From the NCBI GenBank assembly GCA_944474755.1, contig OX104115.1, positions 31,852,043 through 31,916,042 on the forward strand: DNA of 64,000 nucleotides, in the 5' to 3' direction. The position numbers were made by a program, and so were the translations under genes. The notes beneath the pieces were generated by a model. It saw only the letters and a list, made by a program, of their open reading frames with translations. It searched no databases and was not told the DNA's origin. This document shows, one piece after another, positions 12,220-23,197 of the stretch. Position 1 is the first letter of the stretch, and the number at the start of each line of letters is the position of its first letter. Source of the stretch: Limnoperna fortunei (Eukaryota; Mollusca; Bivalvia; Mytilida; Modiolidae).

Positions 12220-12795
12220 ACATGTAACTTTTCACCAATTCACACAATAGCAAAAACTACTCCAACTTACAGAAAATAAAATTATGAAATGACTTGAGGA
12301 TTAACCATATTTTAGATGGTAATTAATAATTATCTAAAGTGTTTCAGCCTTTTTTATTTTGGGAGGAAGCAGGAGCCCTCGTAGAAAATCATCACCATCG
12401 GTAGATTGATTAATTGATTGAATATTTGCTTAACGTCCAGCGAGCAGTATTTCAGCTATTATCAAGGCGGTAAGACTTTTACACAAATCTTATAATGACC
12501 AGACAAAACCCATCCTTCCAACGACAGTACCTCCCCTATCCGACACCTGGGAAGACTAGCCATCTTTGTGTCGAACACTGGGAATCCCCCCATTCGGAAA
12601 ACTGCCATTCCTTGTCAACTAAGACAGGTTCTAAACAATTTCAATTCTTGTTGGTAGCTTAAAAGAGAATATTAATTGTATTAAACTATATACAACACAA
12701 ATTTACCACATTTGTATATTTTGTTATTTGAATCTTGTCATTTTGTCAACTTATCTAAAGTATACAAATCAATTTGGTTTTGTTTCTTTCTTCCC
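12220..12795. repeat. Duplicated GPCR 3' flank (copy B) with SINE-derived fragments
   Basis: This corresponds to 8976-9908 with an internal deletion. It includes the same two SINE-derived fragments (12345-12660) and ends at the stop codon of the truncated receptor copy. Confidence 0.8.
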
Positions 12796-13031
12796 TTAAG
12801 TTCTTTTCTTGTATAACCTTAAACATTCTTCTCTGAAAATGTCGTCTAACAAGAAGAAGACGACTGGATTAACTGCATTGTTAATGAAGAAAGCCCGAGA
12901 CAATATGCTGTTTGCAGGACTAGATATCACAGGGTAAGCGAAACCAACCACGTTATATAACATAAATATTAAACATCCTGTGAACGAAATTGCGGTTGCC
13001 GTTATCAAACCAATCGTTAGTTTTTTCCCTT
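12796..13031 (-). pseudogene. Truncated GPCR copy (TM6-TM7 and C-tail only)
   Basis: The minus-strand frame matches the C-terminal part of the 9909-10970 receptor with few changes. It keeps TM6 (TATAISFTGCLIFMLYN), the N-P-V-V-F-F element of TM7 and the same C-terminus ending KKRT. The match starts abruptly near 13031, where the sequence jumps to the region upstream of the receptor gene (equivalent to about 11432). About 1.3 kb, covering the N-terminus to the third intracellular loop, has been deleted. No initiator ATG or signal remains, so a functional receptor cannot be made. The remaining frame is still open, suggesting a fairly recent event. Confidence 0.88.
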
Positions 13032-13172
13032 TTCAATATTAACTTGTATCACATATAGATATCTCAAAGATGGCTAACAAAACCTTAATATTTGTAAAAC
13101 GTATATGTTTTGCTACCATATGAGAAGTAAAGCTGGACCGACACTATTTGGATAGGACTGAATTAATTCATT
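13032..13172. repeat. End of the duplicated GPCR locus (copy B)
   Basis: It matches 11432-11572 ('tcaatattaacttgtatcac' to 'ttaattcatt'). After 'ttaattcatt' the two copies diverge completely, which fixes the duplication boundary. Confidence 0.85.
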
Positions 13173-14079
13173 GTTTGTCGTCTTGACATTCGACACCTGA
13201 AAAAGTCGATGGAATTTGTTTTTAAACTAGATCTAACCAAATTAGGAATCCGTAACAGAATAGTGTCACTGTCTGCCAAAAAAATAGGATAGATCAGCGT
13301 GACAAAAAATAAGAATATAGTTATCAACGATAGTATTATAACGAATCTAAAGAGTAACAAATAGCTTATTTAGGAGTCTTGCAATAATTGTTCTGTACTT
13401 CCGACATATTTGATATATCTCCAAGTATCAATTAAAAACTCCATGCGAGTAATTACATTTTTAAAACTCATCTTCTCCTTTATTTACAAGTACAGCTTAA
13501 TCTTTAAAAAAATCATACGTTTATATACATAAGCAATACAAATTACTCTGAAATGTATGGGTTACCAAAAACCATCATCTTCAATGATTTCAACAGGAAG
13601 CAAATTATTGATATGCAGTTTATGGGTAAAATGAGGTCTAGGAAACGTTTTAATTTTCAATTTCTGCAGGAAGTGAAATTTCCTGATGTTAATGATATTT
13701 TATTTCAAAACAAAAAAATTATCTGATAATATCGTAGTCCATTTCAAGACAAATTATATTTGTTCTAGAATCCTCCCATATATGAGATCAATCGGAGGAT
13801 ACACATGTGTTTACAATGTTTCAATTTCCACCTAGATGAATTACCAAATTAATTATATCGATTTTTGTGTAATGCATCAATATGGGAAAGAAATGCGAAT
13901 GCGAAAGATGCATACTCCAATGCCCTTTAGAGTAAATACATGCTACGAGATAATCGAACATTGCCGCGACAAATTTAAAAATAAAAAATGTAGGTTTTAA
14001 TAATACTTCAAAAGACATATATGTCTTATGTATTGAACTCTATTGCACATTAATAGATGACTTCTAATTAGACCTATTG
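13173..14079. other. No gene; A+T-rich
   Basis: A fragment near 13660-13730 ('gcaggaagtgaaatttcctgatg') is related to the 1275-1500 repeat. Short minus-strand open frames at 13163-13360 and 13821-14018 have no recognisable features. Confidence 0.5.
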
Positions 14080-14345
14080 GCAAATATATTGACTGCCACT
14101 GGACAAGTCTGGGGCGTGGGAAGTGGCAAAAAATGTAGACTTGTAGACTTTAAGAGAATCAACAACTATTATACTCTTGCCGACATCTACAAAGGTTTTT
14201 TTGCAAGAAGCAACGGTACTCTCAATACATGTTACCCACTGTGGTTCGCAGTAATGCTTTCAATATTATTACCTGACAACACCCTTCGTATCCGTAATTT
14301 GGGCAGCTCCGTGAACCCTTACAGTATGGTCCCAGTCTATAAATG
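14080..14345. repeat. Dispersed repeat fragment (60190-60470 family)
   Basis: The words 'attgactgccactgg', 'catgttacccact', 'acctgacaacac' and 'acagtatggtccca' occur in the same order as at 60190-60470 and 5240-5400. The plus-strand open frame across it is therefore repeat sequence. Confidence 0.55.
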
Positions 14346-14749
14346 TCAGAATAACTTATTTTCAATATAACAAGAACTATCAGTAAATGTGAGTAAAATG
14401 TGAGTTTTAGAAATCAAATTAATCTACTCTATGATCGTTTTAAGAATAATTTGGTAACATACAAGCAAATGCAAACATCCTTAAAATATTTAAACACCAT
14501 TATCACGACTATAATATTCAGGATCCAAATCGAGACCGGTCTGTACCCTTATGCAAAATATAGTATGCAAGTACGAAGAAAGGGCAGTAACTCTTGATAC
14601 ACTTGAAATTCAACAAGCATGCATGCAAATTGCCGGTTATCATCATCCCCCCCCCCAAAAAAAAAACCCCTAAATGTTATCAACGTGTTTTAACCTTGTA
14701 AATATCAACTTCATCAAAAGTACATATTATCGTTAGATTATTAAAAACG

Positions 14750-15320
14750 CACTTCTTTGGTAATAAAATATTAAAGAAACATATTATTGAAAGTACAGCA
14801 TACAACATTAACAAATATTCTGATTTCTTCAATAAAGGAACATTAGTGAGACAAGGGGGATGGTTTAGCTCCTTGTCCTTAAACTACTTTATAAGTGATA
14901 TTAATGAATTATCTGATAAAATCCGACGTTTAAAGAAAAAAATTACAAGCTTAAGCTTTGTTGGTGATTTAGGTTTTCTCTCAAACTCACATTCTTGGTT
15001 ACAGAACTCTTAAAATAAACTTGAGAAATATTGCAAATGACAGTTTATATGTAAAAGAATAAAACGAAACGAAATTTATGACTTCTCTGCAACCCCTCAT
15101 TTATTAAACAATACTAACATCACTGTGATTTGTATACATTTTTAACATTGACCAGCATTCACCTTGGATAGTTAATAAACTTTCATTTAACGTCTAAAAA
15201 TATGCGTCATTTATATTTTTGACCAATTCTTTTATTCAATATTTAGAACATTTTTTCATCCACTTTCTAATGAACTAAATGTAAAAGTACTTAATTGGTT
15301 AAACGATTACCGAAATTTTT
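14750..15320 (+). pseudogene. LINE reverse-transcriptase fragment, catalytically dead
   Basis: Read in pieces on the plus strand, this shows reverse-transcriptase palm motifs. There is a VRQGG..SSLSLNYFISDINEL segment in pieces around 14845-14915 (the 'GxxQG..LS..LFN.FI.DL' motif). Then comes FVGDLGFLSNS at 14957-14990 (the YADD box with its first catalytic Asp replaced by Gly), followed by a 'NKLEKYCK' helix near 15020. Stops and frameshifts separate the parts. The style matches CR1/L2-like non-LTR elements frequent in bivalves; the clade is inferred. Neither end of the element can be seen. Confidence 0.72.
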
Positions 15321-15598
15321 TCAAGCAAGATCTGAGACCAAAAGGCTCTCAAGAGCCTGCATCGCTTACCTGATTTTCCAGGCAAGTAAGATGTCATTCC
15401 CCTTATGCTAAAGTACGTCCTGTTATTTGTAATCTTCTACAGTCATAAATTACATTAACTTTGTTGAGGAGATCCAATGAATTTTGCAGTATAGTTTCAA
15501 CTGGTTCAATAGATTTAAAGTTGTTTTAGAGAAGTTTAAAAAACTGTTTTCGTATATGGTTCCTATGTTGAAATCAGCCCTGCTGTGGTTGCCATTTT

Positions 15599-15662
15599 GA
15601 TTGATTGATTGCTTCTTGTATAACGTCCAGCAAGCAATATTTCAGCTATATTCACGACGTGG
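15599..15662 (-). repeat. SINE-like 3' tail fragment
   Basis: 'ttgattgattgcttcttgtataacgtccag' in pieces and 'caatatttcagctatattca' match the tails at 4764, 9530 and 49510. Only the tail is present, as expected from 5' truncation. Confidence 0.65.
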
Positions 15663-15879
15663 AAATTATAATTTTTAAATTATTAGCATTTTAGCAGTTG
15701 TACTTCATGCCTCCCTTTTATACTAAAACGTTATCTCATACAATAATATGAGAATATATACAGATCAAAATCACAGTAAAAACAACAGAAAGTATGAATC
15801 TTCACAATTATTATTGTAATTAAATATTGTTAAATAAGTTAATTTCTTTCAAGAACTTGAAAATTGTGTCGCCTGCGAT

Positions 15880-18715
15880 AAATAAAATAAAATAAAAAAC
15901 GTATCTACAGAATAGAAACGTCCCCGAACGTGGGCCACGTCCACACAGTCCATCAAGACATGCCTAATGGTGTATGGACTGTTGCATGGCACACATTCGG
16001 GTCGTGGCTTATTATTGAAAATATAACTATGTGTCGTCCTGGTATGCCCAAGATGACACCGTGTTAAAACAGCTTGGTCTCCGCGACCTGTAAAACTTTA
16101 AAAATTACTTGTGTGCAGTAGTGGCTGGATATCATGAAGTTTATTATGAACTTGGAGATCCCAACCACTCTGCCACAAATTAGAAATATATTTTAAAATC
16201 AACGCTATAAAATCGGTAAACGGAATATTACAGTTAATGATAGTATCCTTTAGGGCATTTTTAGCCTCCTGATCCACGACTGCGTTTCCACGGATTCCGG
16301 CATGATTGGGAATCCAGAAGAAGATAACCTCTTTTCCCAAAGCAATACGAGATTTGTAAATTTGAATAATTTTTTAAATATCAGAATTTTTAATTATATT
16401 ATAATAAGACAAGACAGGGAATCAGAGCAGACAATAAATTTGCATTCGTCTGACGAAGCCACTATTTTCAACGCAAGAAGAATAGCTTGCGCCTCTGCTG
16501 TAAATACAGACGAGGCAGACGGAAGGCGGCGAGTTTTAACACCCGTTTCAAGACAGCGGCCGAGGCGACTTTATCACCGTCTTTTGACCCGTCTGTGTAA
16601 ATAGTACCATAGTCAGGGTAACAAGATTTAATCTCTGCATAATGTTGTTGTATTATTAAATGGTTTGTGTCGGACATTTTATGTTTTCTTAGATCATAAA
16701 TAAATATCGGTTTGAGGTTTAACCACCGGGGAGTATGCGGAATTTTGATTGCAGCAACTTCATCTAAATTTATACCGGAATTTTCCAAATGAGATTTAAT
16801 TCGGAGGCCAAAAGGTTGAGTTCTGTTTGGATGTTTTTCGAAAATGTTTTGATAGAGGTTTGAAAACACAGTCATGGGCGGGTTTGCCAGGATATGCCTT
16901 TAATTTGGTTGCATATTGCAAAGCGAGCTTTATTCTTCTTTGATACAAAGAAGGCTCGCCTGCTTCTACATATAAACTCTCAACAGGTGTGGTTCTGAAG
17001 GCTTTGTCGCAATCCTTGATGGTGTATAGTATCAAGGATTTTGACATATGACTTGGGAGCAGAACCATACATAAAGCAACCGTAATCCAATTTAGATCGA
17101 ACCAGCGATCTATATAGATTCAGTAAAACATCGCACTCAGCACCCCAGTCGGTGCTGGCAATGACTTTTAAAATATCTAATGCTTTAATGCATTTATTTT
17201 TTAACATTTTGATATGGGGTAGAAAGGTTAGACTTTAATCAAATATGAGACTACGAAAAGTAGTTTCCTTGACAATTGTGATAGGATTATTGTTTAATTT
17301 TAATTCGGGATCAGGATGCATTTTTCCTTTATTAAAAAAATGCATCCCCACAGTTTCTGCAATGGAGAATTTAAAACTATTCTCCATTGCCTATTTCTCT
17401 ATTATATTTAAACATAACTACAGTGGATGTTCAATATTATTCATGTGTTTTCCTCGGAAACATATGAGGACGTCGCCAACATATAGAGAACCATCAACAC
17501 TATCTTTTAAAACTTGAGCAAGCCTATTAATTTTGATACTAAATAAAGTGACAGAAAGGATGCTTCCCTGGGGAACACCCATTTCCTTTTCAAAAGGTTC
17601 AGATAGAGCAGAATTTACCCTTAAACTTTAAACTCTCTGTCAGATAAAAGTTTGAAATAAAAGTAGGAAGTCTAGCCCTACCTTTCAACCCCATATCAAA
17701 AAGATCTTTTAAAATACCATATTCCCATGTTGTGTCATATGCTTTTTCTAAATCAAAAAAGATAGACACAACATGTTCATTTTTGGCAAATGCGTTTCGA
17801 ATATACGTATCGAAACGTACAAGATGATCTAGGGTACTTCGCCCTTGTCTGCATCCACATTGGATATTTGAAGTTAGGTTGTTCTAAAACCAGACAAGGT
17901 GATCGTTGATCATCCTTTCTATGGTTCTACAAAGACAGCTTGTGAGGGCTACAGGCCGATAGTTAGACGCTTCCGAGTGGTCTTTTCCTAGTTTTGGAAT
18001 AGGCACAACAGTGGTCATTTTCCAAATAGATGTTAAGTCACCCGTCACCCGTTTCCAAAATGTTGTTAAGAAGATTCAAAAGGCATTGGAAAGAAGATTG
18101 TGGCAGATGTTTGAGAAGTTGATAATGGATGTCATCTGGACCACATGCTGTATCGTTAGATTTGTTCAATGAAGTTTTTAGCTCTTCCAAAGAAAAAAGG
18201 TATATTGTAATCTTCCAAATTTTTTGACTGGAAATTAAGTTTTGATGTTTCTTTTTGAGTTTGATACGCTGAAAATCGGGATGATAATTTTCAGCGGACG
18301 AGTGTTTTGCAAATGTTTCGGCCAATTTGTTAGATATATCTGACTCTGATGTTAACAAGTCTTGTCCATCCTTTAAAAGATGAACATTTGCTTTACTGCT
18401 TTTACCTTTAATTTAACGAATCATTTTCCAAATTTTATTCATAGGGGTAGGGTTATTTAGTTAAGAAACACAGTCACGCCAAGAGGCACGTCGTCTTTGT
18501 TTCGTTACCCTGCGAGCTTTCGCTAGAAAATTTCGGAAATGGTAAAGATTATTTTGTTGGGTGTTTATTAAACCGTCGTTCGGCTTTTTTCCGGTCTTTA
18601 ACAGCGTCCTCACAGCTGTATTCAAACCATGGTTTAACAGGATATTTTGGATTGGTCGAGGTCTTAGGAATTGTTTCATCAGCAATTGAAATAAGTGTTT
18701 CATTGAATTTTTACT
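15880..18715 (-). pseudogene. Non-LTR retrotransposon ORF2 remnant: reverse transcriptase, RNase H and zinc knuckle
   Basis: This is a decayed, 5'-truncated LINE on the minus strand, read in several frames. From its 5' side: the RT fingers (TACGPDDIHY, then LLKHLPQ) at 18038-18358; a QCGCRQGRSTLDH segment near 17830-17870; a GVPQGSILS motif at 17554-17580; the polymerase box at 17472-17483, where YVDD has become YVGD; and thumb/connection pieces at 16800-17207. An RNase H domain follows, with the IYTDGSKDG start at about 16570-16610 and a WIPNHAGIRGN..VD end at about 16255-16310. Last is a C-x2-C-x7-H-x4-C knuckle (ECVPC..RHVLMDC) at about 15940-16020. An A-rich 3' run 'aaataaaataaaataaaa' follows. 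RT plus RNase H plus a terminal knuckle suggests the I/Jockey-like group, inferred. Many stops and a lost catalytic Asp make it inactive. Confidence 0.85.
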
Positions 18716-18719
18716 ATAT

Positions 18720-18840
18720 ATATATTGATTTCTTTTTAAAATTGTAAAATTGTGTCCCCTGCAACGGTTTTAACATAGTATCTATAGACATGTTCCCAAA
18801 TGTGAGAAAAGTCAAGACATGCTTGAACCAGTATATAATT
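18720..18840 (-). repeat. Second copy of the same LINE's 3' end
   Basis: The words 'aattgtgtcccctgc', 'tatctatagacatgttccc' and 'gtcaagacatgc' repeat, in order and with divergence, the 3'-terminal region of the larger LINE (15835-15970). A 5'-truncated copy therefore lies immediately upstream of, and in the same orientation as, the larger fragment. Confidence 0.6.
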
Positions 18841-19916
18841 GATTGCTGGCTTTAATTTTCCTTTTACTTTTTTAAAGTGTGTCATTTTCACCTGTATTGT
18901 AATAGGATGCTGGGATTTAGAAGATATAATTTATCTCTACTCCTGTGGAGAGATGCGTACAGTTATGTTTTGCTGGTAGTTCCAATAAATACTAACTCTA
19001 TTTATTAAACGTCTCAAAAGAAACCATTCGACATTGTATTGTTTTTATTGCCTCCTTCGTTAGTTTTTCATCATTGCCTTAACACACTGTTCAACCGACC
19101 GGCTTGCTACCCCAATAAAACTTTACTACACTTTAGATACGACCTGTGTTATTTTTTGAAGCTCGCCGCATACAATATACACTTGCATTTGCAGCGTGTA
19201 AGATAAGAAGCGTTTTTATTCATCTATTTATTTATTTGCATTTATGTACTTCCTCTTGCAAAACAGAGAATCGATCTGGGTATACAATACTCATTACTAC
19301 TAGGTACGTTATGTCAGACAAAATGCGTTATTTTTTTTAAATTTTATTTCTGACATTTTATTTTTTTTAAAAGCAAGGCATTTTTTTAATTACATATATA
19401 ATTTTTACATGTTTTATACATGTTACAATATTTTAAGTACATTCGATTAAGAACCCTTATATATCACACAATTTTCCCGTTGATTTTTTGTTTGTTAACT
19501 TGTTCTCGTCCTAAATATATCCAAAACTACTACTCGCTGGGCGTAAAGAAACATCCAGTCAATCAATTACAACAAAATCCATTAAACAGATTCATAGCTA
19601 TTATAAAAGGTAATTTGGCATACACATTTTTGATGTATGAAAACTACAAGTAAATAATATTTTTGTCTAAAACAAATACTGAATTAAAAAAAAAGTTAAT
19701 GTATAAAATTACCAAACAGAAAATACCATGATTATATTGTATTACAGCATTTAGTCGGTCATCACAATATTTACCAAGGTACATGTATAAGTTTCCCAAA
19801 ACAGTATAACGAAATGATGTAATCGTTTTACAGTTTATTTAAAATGACTTTAAAATTTTTAAAACATTTCTGATTATTTTACAAAGGACACAATCTAGCA
19901 TGTCTTCAATAATTAT
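18841..19916. other. No gene; A+T-rich
   Basis: Only short low-complexity open frames are present (19146-19340, 19420-19653). Neither has a recognisable domain or splice context. Confidence 0.5.
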
Positions 19917-19927
19917 ATTAACCTCTG

Positions 19928-20154
19928 TTTGTTTGTTTGATTGATTGTGTTTAACGCCACTTTCAGCAATTTTTCAGCTATATCATGGCGTCCATTTTTT
20001 ATTGGGGGAGGAAAACTGGCAATCCTTGTCAATTAAGATTGGAGTCGAGTACACCCTGCCTGCAGTGAGAATCGAACCCGCAATCCCAGTGTTGACAGAC
20101 CACGTGATCAATAGTAGACGAACTACCTTGACCACTCGGCCACCGAGGCCCCTT
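19928..20154 (-). mobile_element. tRNA-derived SINE with target-site duplication
   Basis: Read on the minus strand, the tRNA-like head starts at about 20154 (gggGCCTCGGTGGCCGAGTGG). It carries an A-box-like TGGCCGAGTGG and a B-box-like GGTTCGATTCTC. A conserved body ('aattgacaaggattgcc') and a 3' tail ending in 'ttaaacacaatcaatcaaac' follow. The body has lost the 'ccggagta' segment found in other copies. The 11-bp direct repeat 'attaacctctg' flanks it exactly (19917-19927 and 20155-20165). SINEs are copied by LINE machinery after Pol III transcription from the internal promoter. Confidence 0.9.
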
Positions 20155-20299
20155 ATTAACCTCTGAGACAAATCTGAATAAGAAATTGTAATAAGACAAT
20201 AACAAAGATGGCCATCGTCATGGAAGCGGAACAAATGACAGCATACTGTTCCTTGTTAGAAGATTCAATGTATTGTAGTTTCAAGTTGACACTGACCAT

Positions 20300-21100
20300 G
20301 CATGGCGGATTCTGTGCAGTTCACCAGCGATCAAATTAATCTGTAAAATTGTTACAATTATAAAATTAATTAAAAATCGGATAAACAGTTGAAAACTGTG
20401 CAACAAACCGTTTTCGAGGTTATGGCCCTTGACAGGTTTCGGCTAAATTTCGTTTTCCAAATAACTCAAAAACCATAAAAAAATTGAAGCAGACAATATA
20501 TCAGAAAAATGTTCCTCTCACCGAGATCTACGTTTGATATATAGTGTCGAAAACTGTGCGACGAACCGTTTTCCAGGTTATGGCCCTTGACACGTATCGG
20601 CTAAATTTTGTTGAGACCTTCATTTGGTACATTTGACCCGAAGCTGTGCGATGAACTGTTTTCGAGTTACAGTCCTTGACGTGTTTGGGTTAATCGGTTT
20701 TTTGGTTAAAACTTGAAAACGGTTAGAGATAATATAGTTATCATGGTCATATGTCGTGTGCGAAGAATCTGCCTAGCTTTTTGACCAATCGTACACCACT
20801 GACCAAAGCTCATGAATATTAAGGAAAACATACATCACGATAAAAAAAATACACATCTTTGCTGCAATTAATCAGACCTGTCCAGACACTAAGAAGTGTT
20901 ACAATATATAAAACGTAACACATAACCAGTATCTAGAGAGTATCTTATATCTTCGAGCTCATTTGATATGGACCTGATAAGCCTTGTCGAGCGAAAAAAA
21001 AACAATTAAGAATTAATATGTATCAAGATATTACTACTTTTTGGCTTAGAAAGGGGTAATCATACGAGACTTAAAATTTTTCAATGATGGACATTTCAAA
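20300..21100. repeat. Long dispersed repeat, part 1 (related to 23.2-27.6 kb and 49.8-50.2 kb)
   Basis: 'cgttttcgaggttatggcccttgac', in pieces, is followed by 'cggtttttt' and 'ttaaaacttgaaaacgg'. These match the interior of the 1.1-kb units at 23.2-27.6 kb and the 49800-49880 region. The part from about 21025 ('tactttttggctt' to 'gagactta') matches 50095-50135. Confidence 0.7.
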
Positions 21101-21164
21101 ATGGCTTAAACACTAATTTCAAATTTTAAGTACATACTAAATGTACTTTTTGTAATATAAAAAA

Positions 21165-21760
21165 CTAACTTTTGGCAAAAATTGATAAAATAATGAACAT
21201 TGAGTGAGTTCCTACAATGCGTAATTATGTGTCGAGTGAAGAAAACATGCACTTTGTTACAAAATTGCTGTATTAAACAAAAATTGATAAAATAATGAAC
21301 ATTGAGCGAGTTCCTACAATGCGTAATTATGTGTCTAGTGAAGAAAACATGCACTTTGTTACAAAATTGCTGTATTAAACAAAAATTGATAAAATAATGA
21401 ACATTGAGTGAGTTCCTACAATGCATAATTATGTTTTTTGTTTGTTTGATGGTGTTTAACGCCACTTTCAGCAATTTTTCAGCTATATCATGGCGTCCAG
21501 TTTTTATTGGGGGAGGAAGCCGGAGTAGCCAGAGAAAACCCCCGACCTGCGGTAGGAAAACTGGCAATCCTTGTCAATTAAGATTGGAGTCGAGTACACC
21601 CTGCCTGCAGTGAGAATCGAACCCGCAATCTCAGTGTTGACAGACCACGTGATCAATAGTAGACGAACTACCTTGACCACTGGCCACCGAGGCCCCTGCG
21701 TAATTATGTGTCGAGTGAAGAAAACATGCACTTTGTTACAAAATTGCTGTAATAAACCAA
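21165..21760. repeat. 102-bp tandem array (about four copies) split by a SINE
   Basis: 'attgataaaataatgaacat' starts at 21181, 21283 and 21385, giving a period of exactly 102 bp. The third copy is interrupted at 21434-21696 by a SINE and then resumes. Because 102 is divisible by three, the minus strand has a repeated 34-residue open frame, which is not a gene. A single diverged monomer is present at 50240-50350. Confidence 0.9.
21434..21696 (-). mobile_element. Near-complete tRNA-derived SINE inserted in the 102-bp array
   Basis: The copy includes the tRNA-like head (boxes A and B), the 'cgcaggtcgggggttttctc' and 'cggcttcctccccca' body and the 'ttaaacaccatcaaacaaac' tail. Flanking direct repeats are 'tgcataattatg' (21422-21433) and 'tgcgtaattatg' (21697-21708), one mismatch in 12. 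The insertion is younger than the array. Confidence 0.93.
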
Positions 21761-23197
21761 ATGTGATAATTATTAAAATGATTGAAATGATGTTAACTTG
21801 CACATTTATACAGAAATTAGCAATTTAAGTGCAATTACTTTAAAAATGGAACACTATATTCCTAGATTTTCATGAAAAAATATTCAACACTGTGACAATA
21901 GCCTAAATCGACACATTTTAAACCAATGTTAAAACAAAACCTTGTGATTTCTACAAGTTTCCCTCTTTTCCTTATTGTTTAATTATTAAATTTAAAAATA
22001 TGTAAAGCTGTTGTGTCCCATTTTAGTGTGTTTCTCCATTAAAAATAAGTACAAAGTTATTTCTGAATCATTATAACAATATTGTATGGAGACAATCAAT
22101 TAAAAATACCAAGATGTGTGACAAAATAAGTTTGCATAAAATGTTATGTAGTTTGGTCTACTTTCATAGTGTACATTTTTTCATATATACATGACCAAAA
22201 CACTAAATTTAATCAACTTACTTTGTTAGGTAAAAAGAAGATACTTTCCGTTTAGAATGTGGATTTAATTCAGTCTAAAAACGTATTTCCTCAAAGTATA
22301 CGAGTCAATAAATCCTTGAAATCCCAGATTGAAGCACATGACCACCCCTCCCCCTTATTTGTAAATTTCGTCAGCTGTGATGTCCATTTCAGTTATCGTC
22401 AGTGAATCATAGTGTAAATCGTTTCTCAATAAGTTGTTCTAACTATCCGAACTGCATTTTACCTCACATTTTAATCAAATTGAAACAATTTCCGACGTGA
22501 ATTTTGTGTATTCGGTCGTCTGCTACGTGACTCGTGTCCTTATTTTCCAGCGTGAAATTCCTATGAAATAATGTGAAAAATGTCTTTAAATGTTCGTCGG
22601 CATGCTCTGTTTATAATAATCCGTGTCCTCCAGAAATAAATAATCACTGAGATTAAAGATCGTGCTTTATCTAGTATACGTCCACACAGAACGAGAGAGC
22701 AGAAGACACTGACAAAATGCTATGAACGCGAGCTTCGACGAAGACACCTCAGCAAAATGTAAAGTGTTCATTTAATGTGTTACTATAAATAGAGCGAAAT
22801 GACTAAGAAGTATTTATTTCACACCAAAATAATGTATATGAACTTTTAAAACTAGTTTAACAAATTTTTGTCACAATATTTAAATCTGCAGAGTCCCATT
22901 TTTCCGTTTTTTCTCAAAATTAGTGCAAAGCTATTTTTAAATCAATGTGAGACAATCAATTAAAAATACCAAGATGTATAACAAAATAAGTTTACATGCT
23001 GGCCCTGGTTGGGGGTCCGGGCCCTTTTTTAATAATTAGAATGTTATAGAAACAATAGAAAAGAAACCGGGGGAAGGAGGAGGTCTACGGGTATTTTACA
23101 ATATAAAATAATAGATTTTTACCCTCTGGGGCTTATTGTTTGACGTTTAACGTCAGTTTTTTCTATGGAAATAGGGACAACGCAGGAAAGACCTTCG
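21761..23197. repeat. Long dispersed repeat, part 2, and flank
   Basis: Up to about 22200 the sequence follows 50355-50750 ('aaaatgattgaaatgatg', 'aatgttaaaacaaaac', 'gacaatcaattaaaaatacc', 'acaaaataagtttg'). A second partial copy of the latter words is at 22880-23000. No gene is seen; 22340-22760 is somewhat less A+T-rich but has no supported exon. Confidence 0.6.

Noticed and set aside
12796..13008. A 70-residue frame that could be read as a small membrane protein
   Set aside because: It is the C-terminal end of a deleted GPCR copy; the apparent start is a Leu codon inside TM6.
16302..16604. 100-codon plus-strand open frame
   Set aside because: It is antisense to the RNase H part of the LINE pseudogene on the minus strand.
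20100..20154. tRNA-like sequence with A and B boxes
   Set aside because: It is the head of a SINE, repeated with the same body and tail at other sites, and does not give a complete functional cloverleaf.
21106..21567. 153-codon minus-strand open frame with a repeated 34-residue unit
   Set aside because: It exists because the tandem period (102 bp) is divisible by three; it runs through a SINE boundary and has no start context or conserved features.
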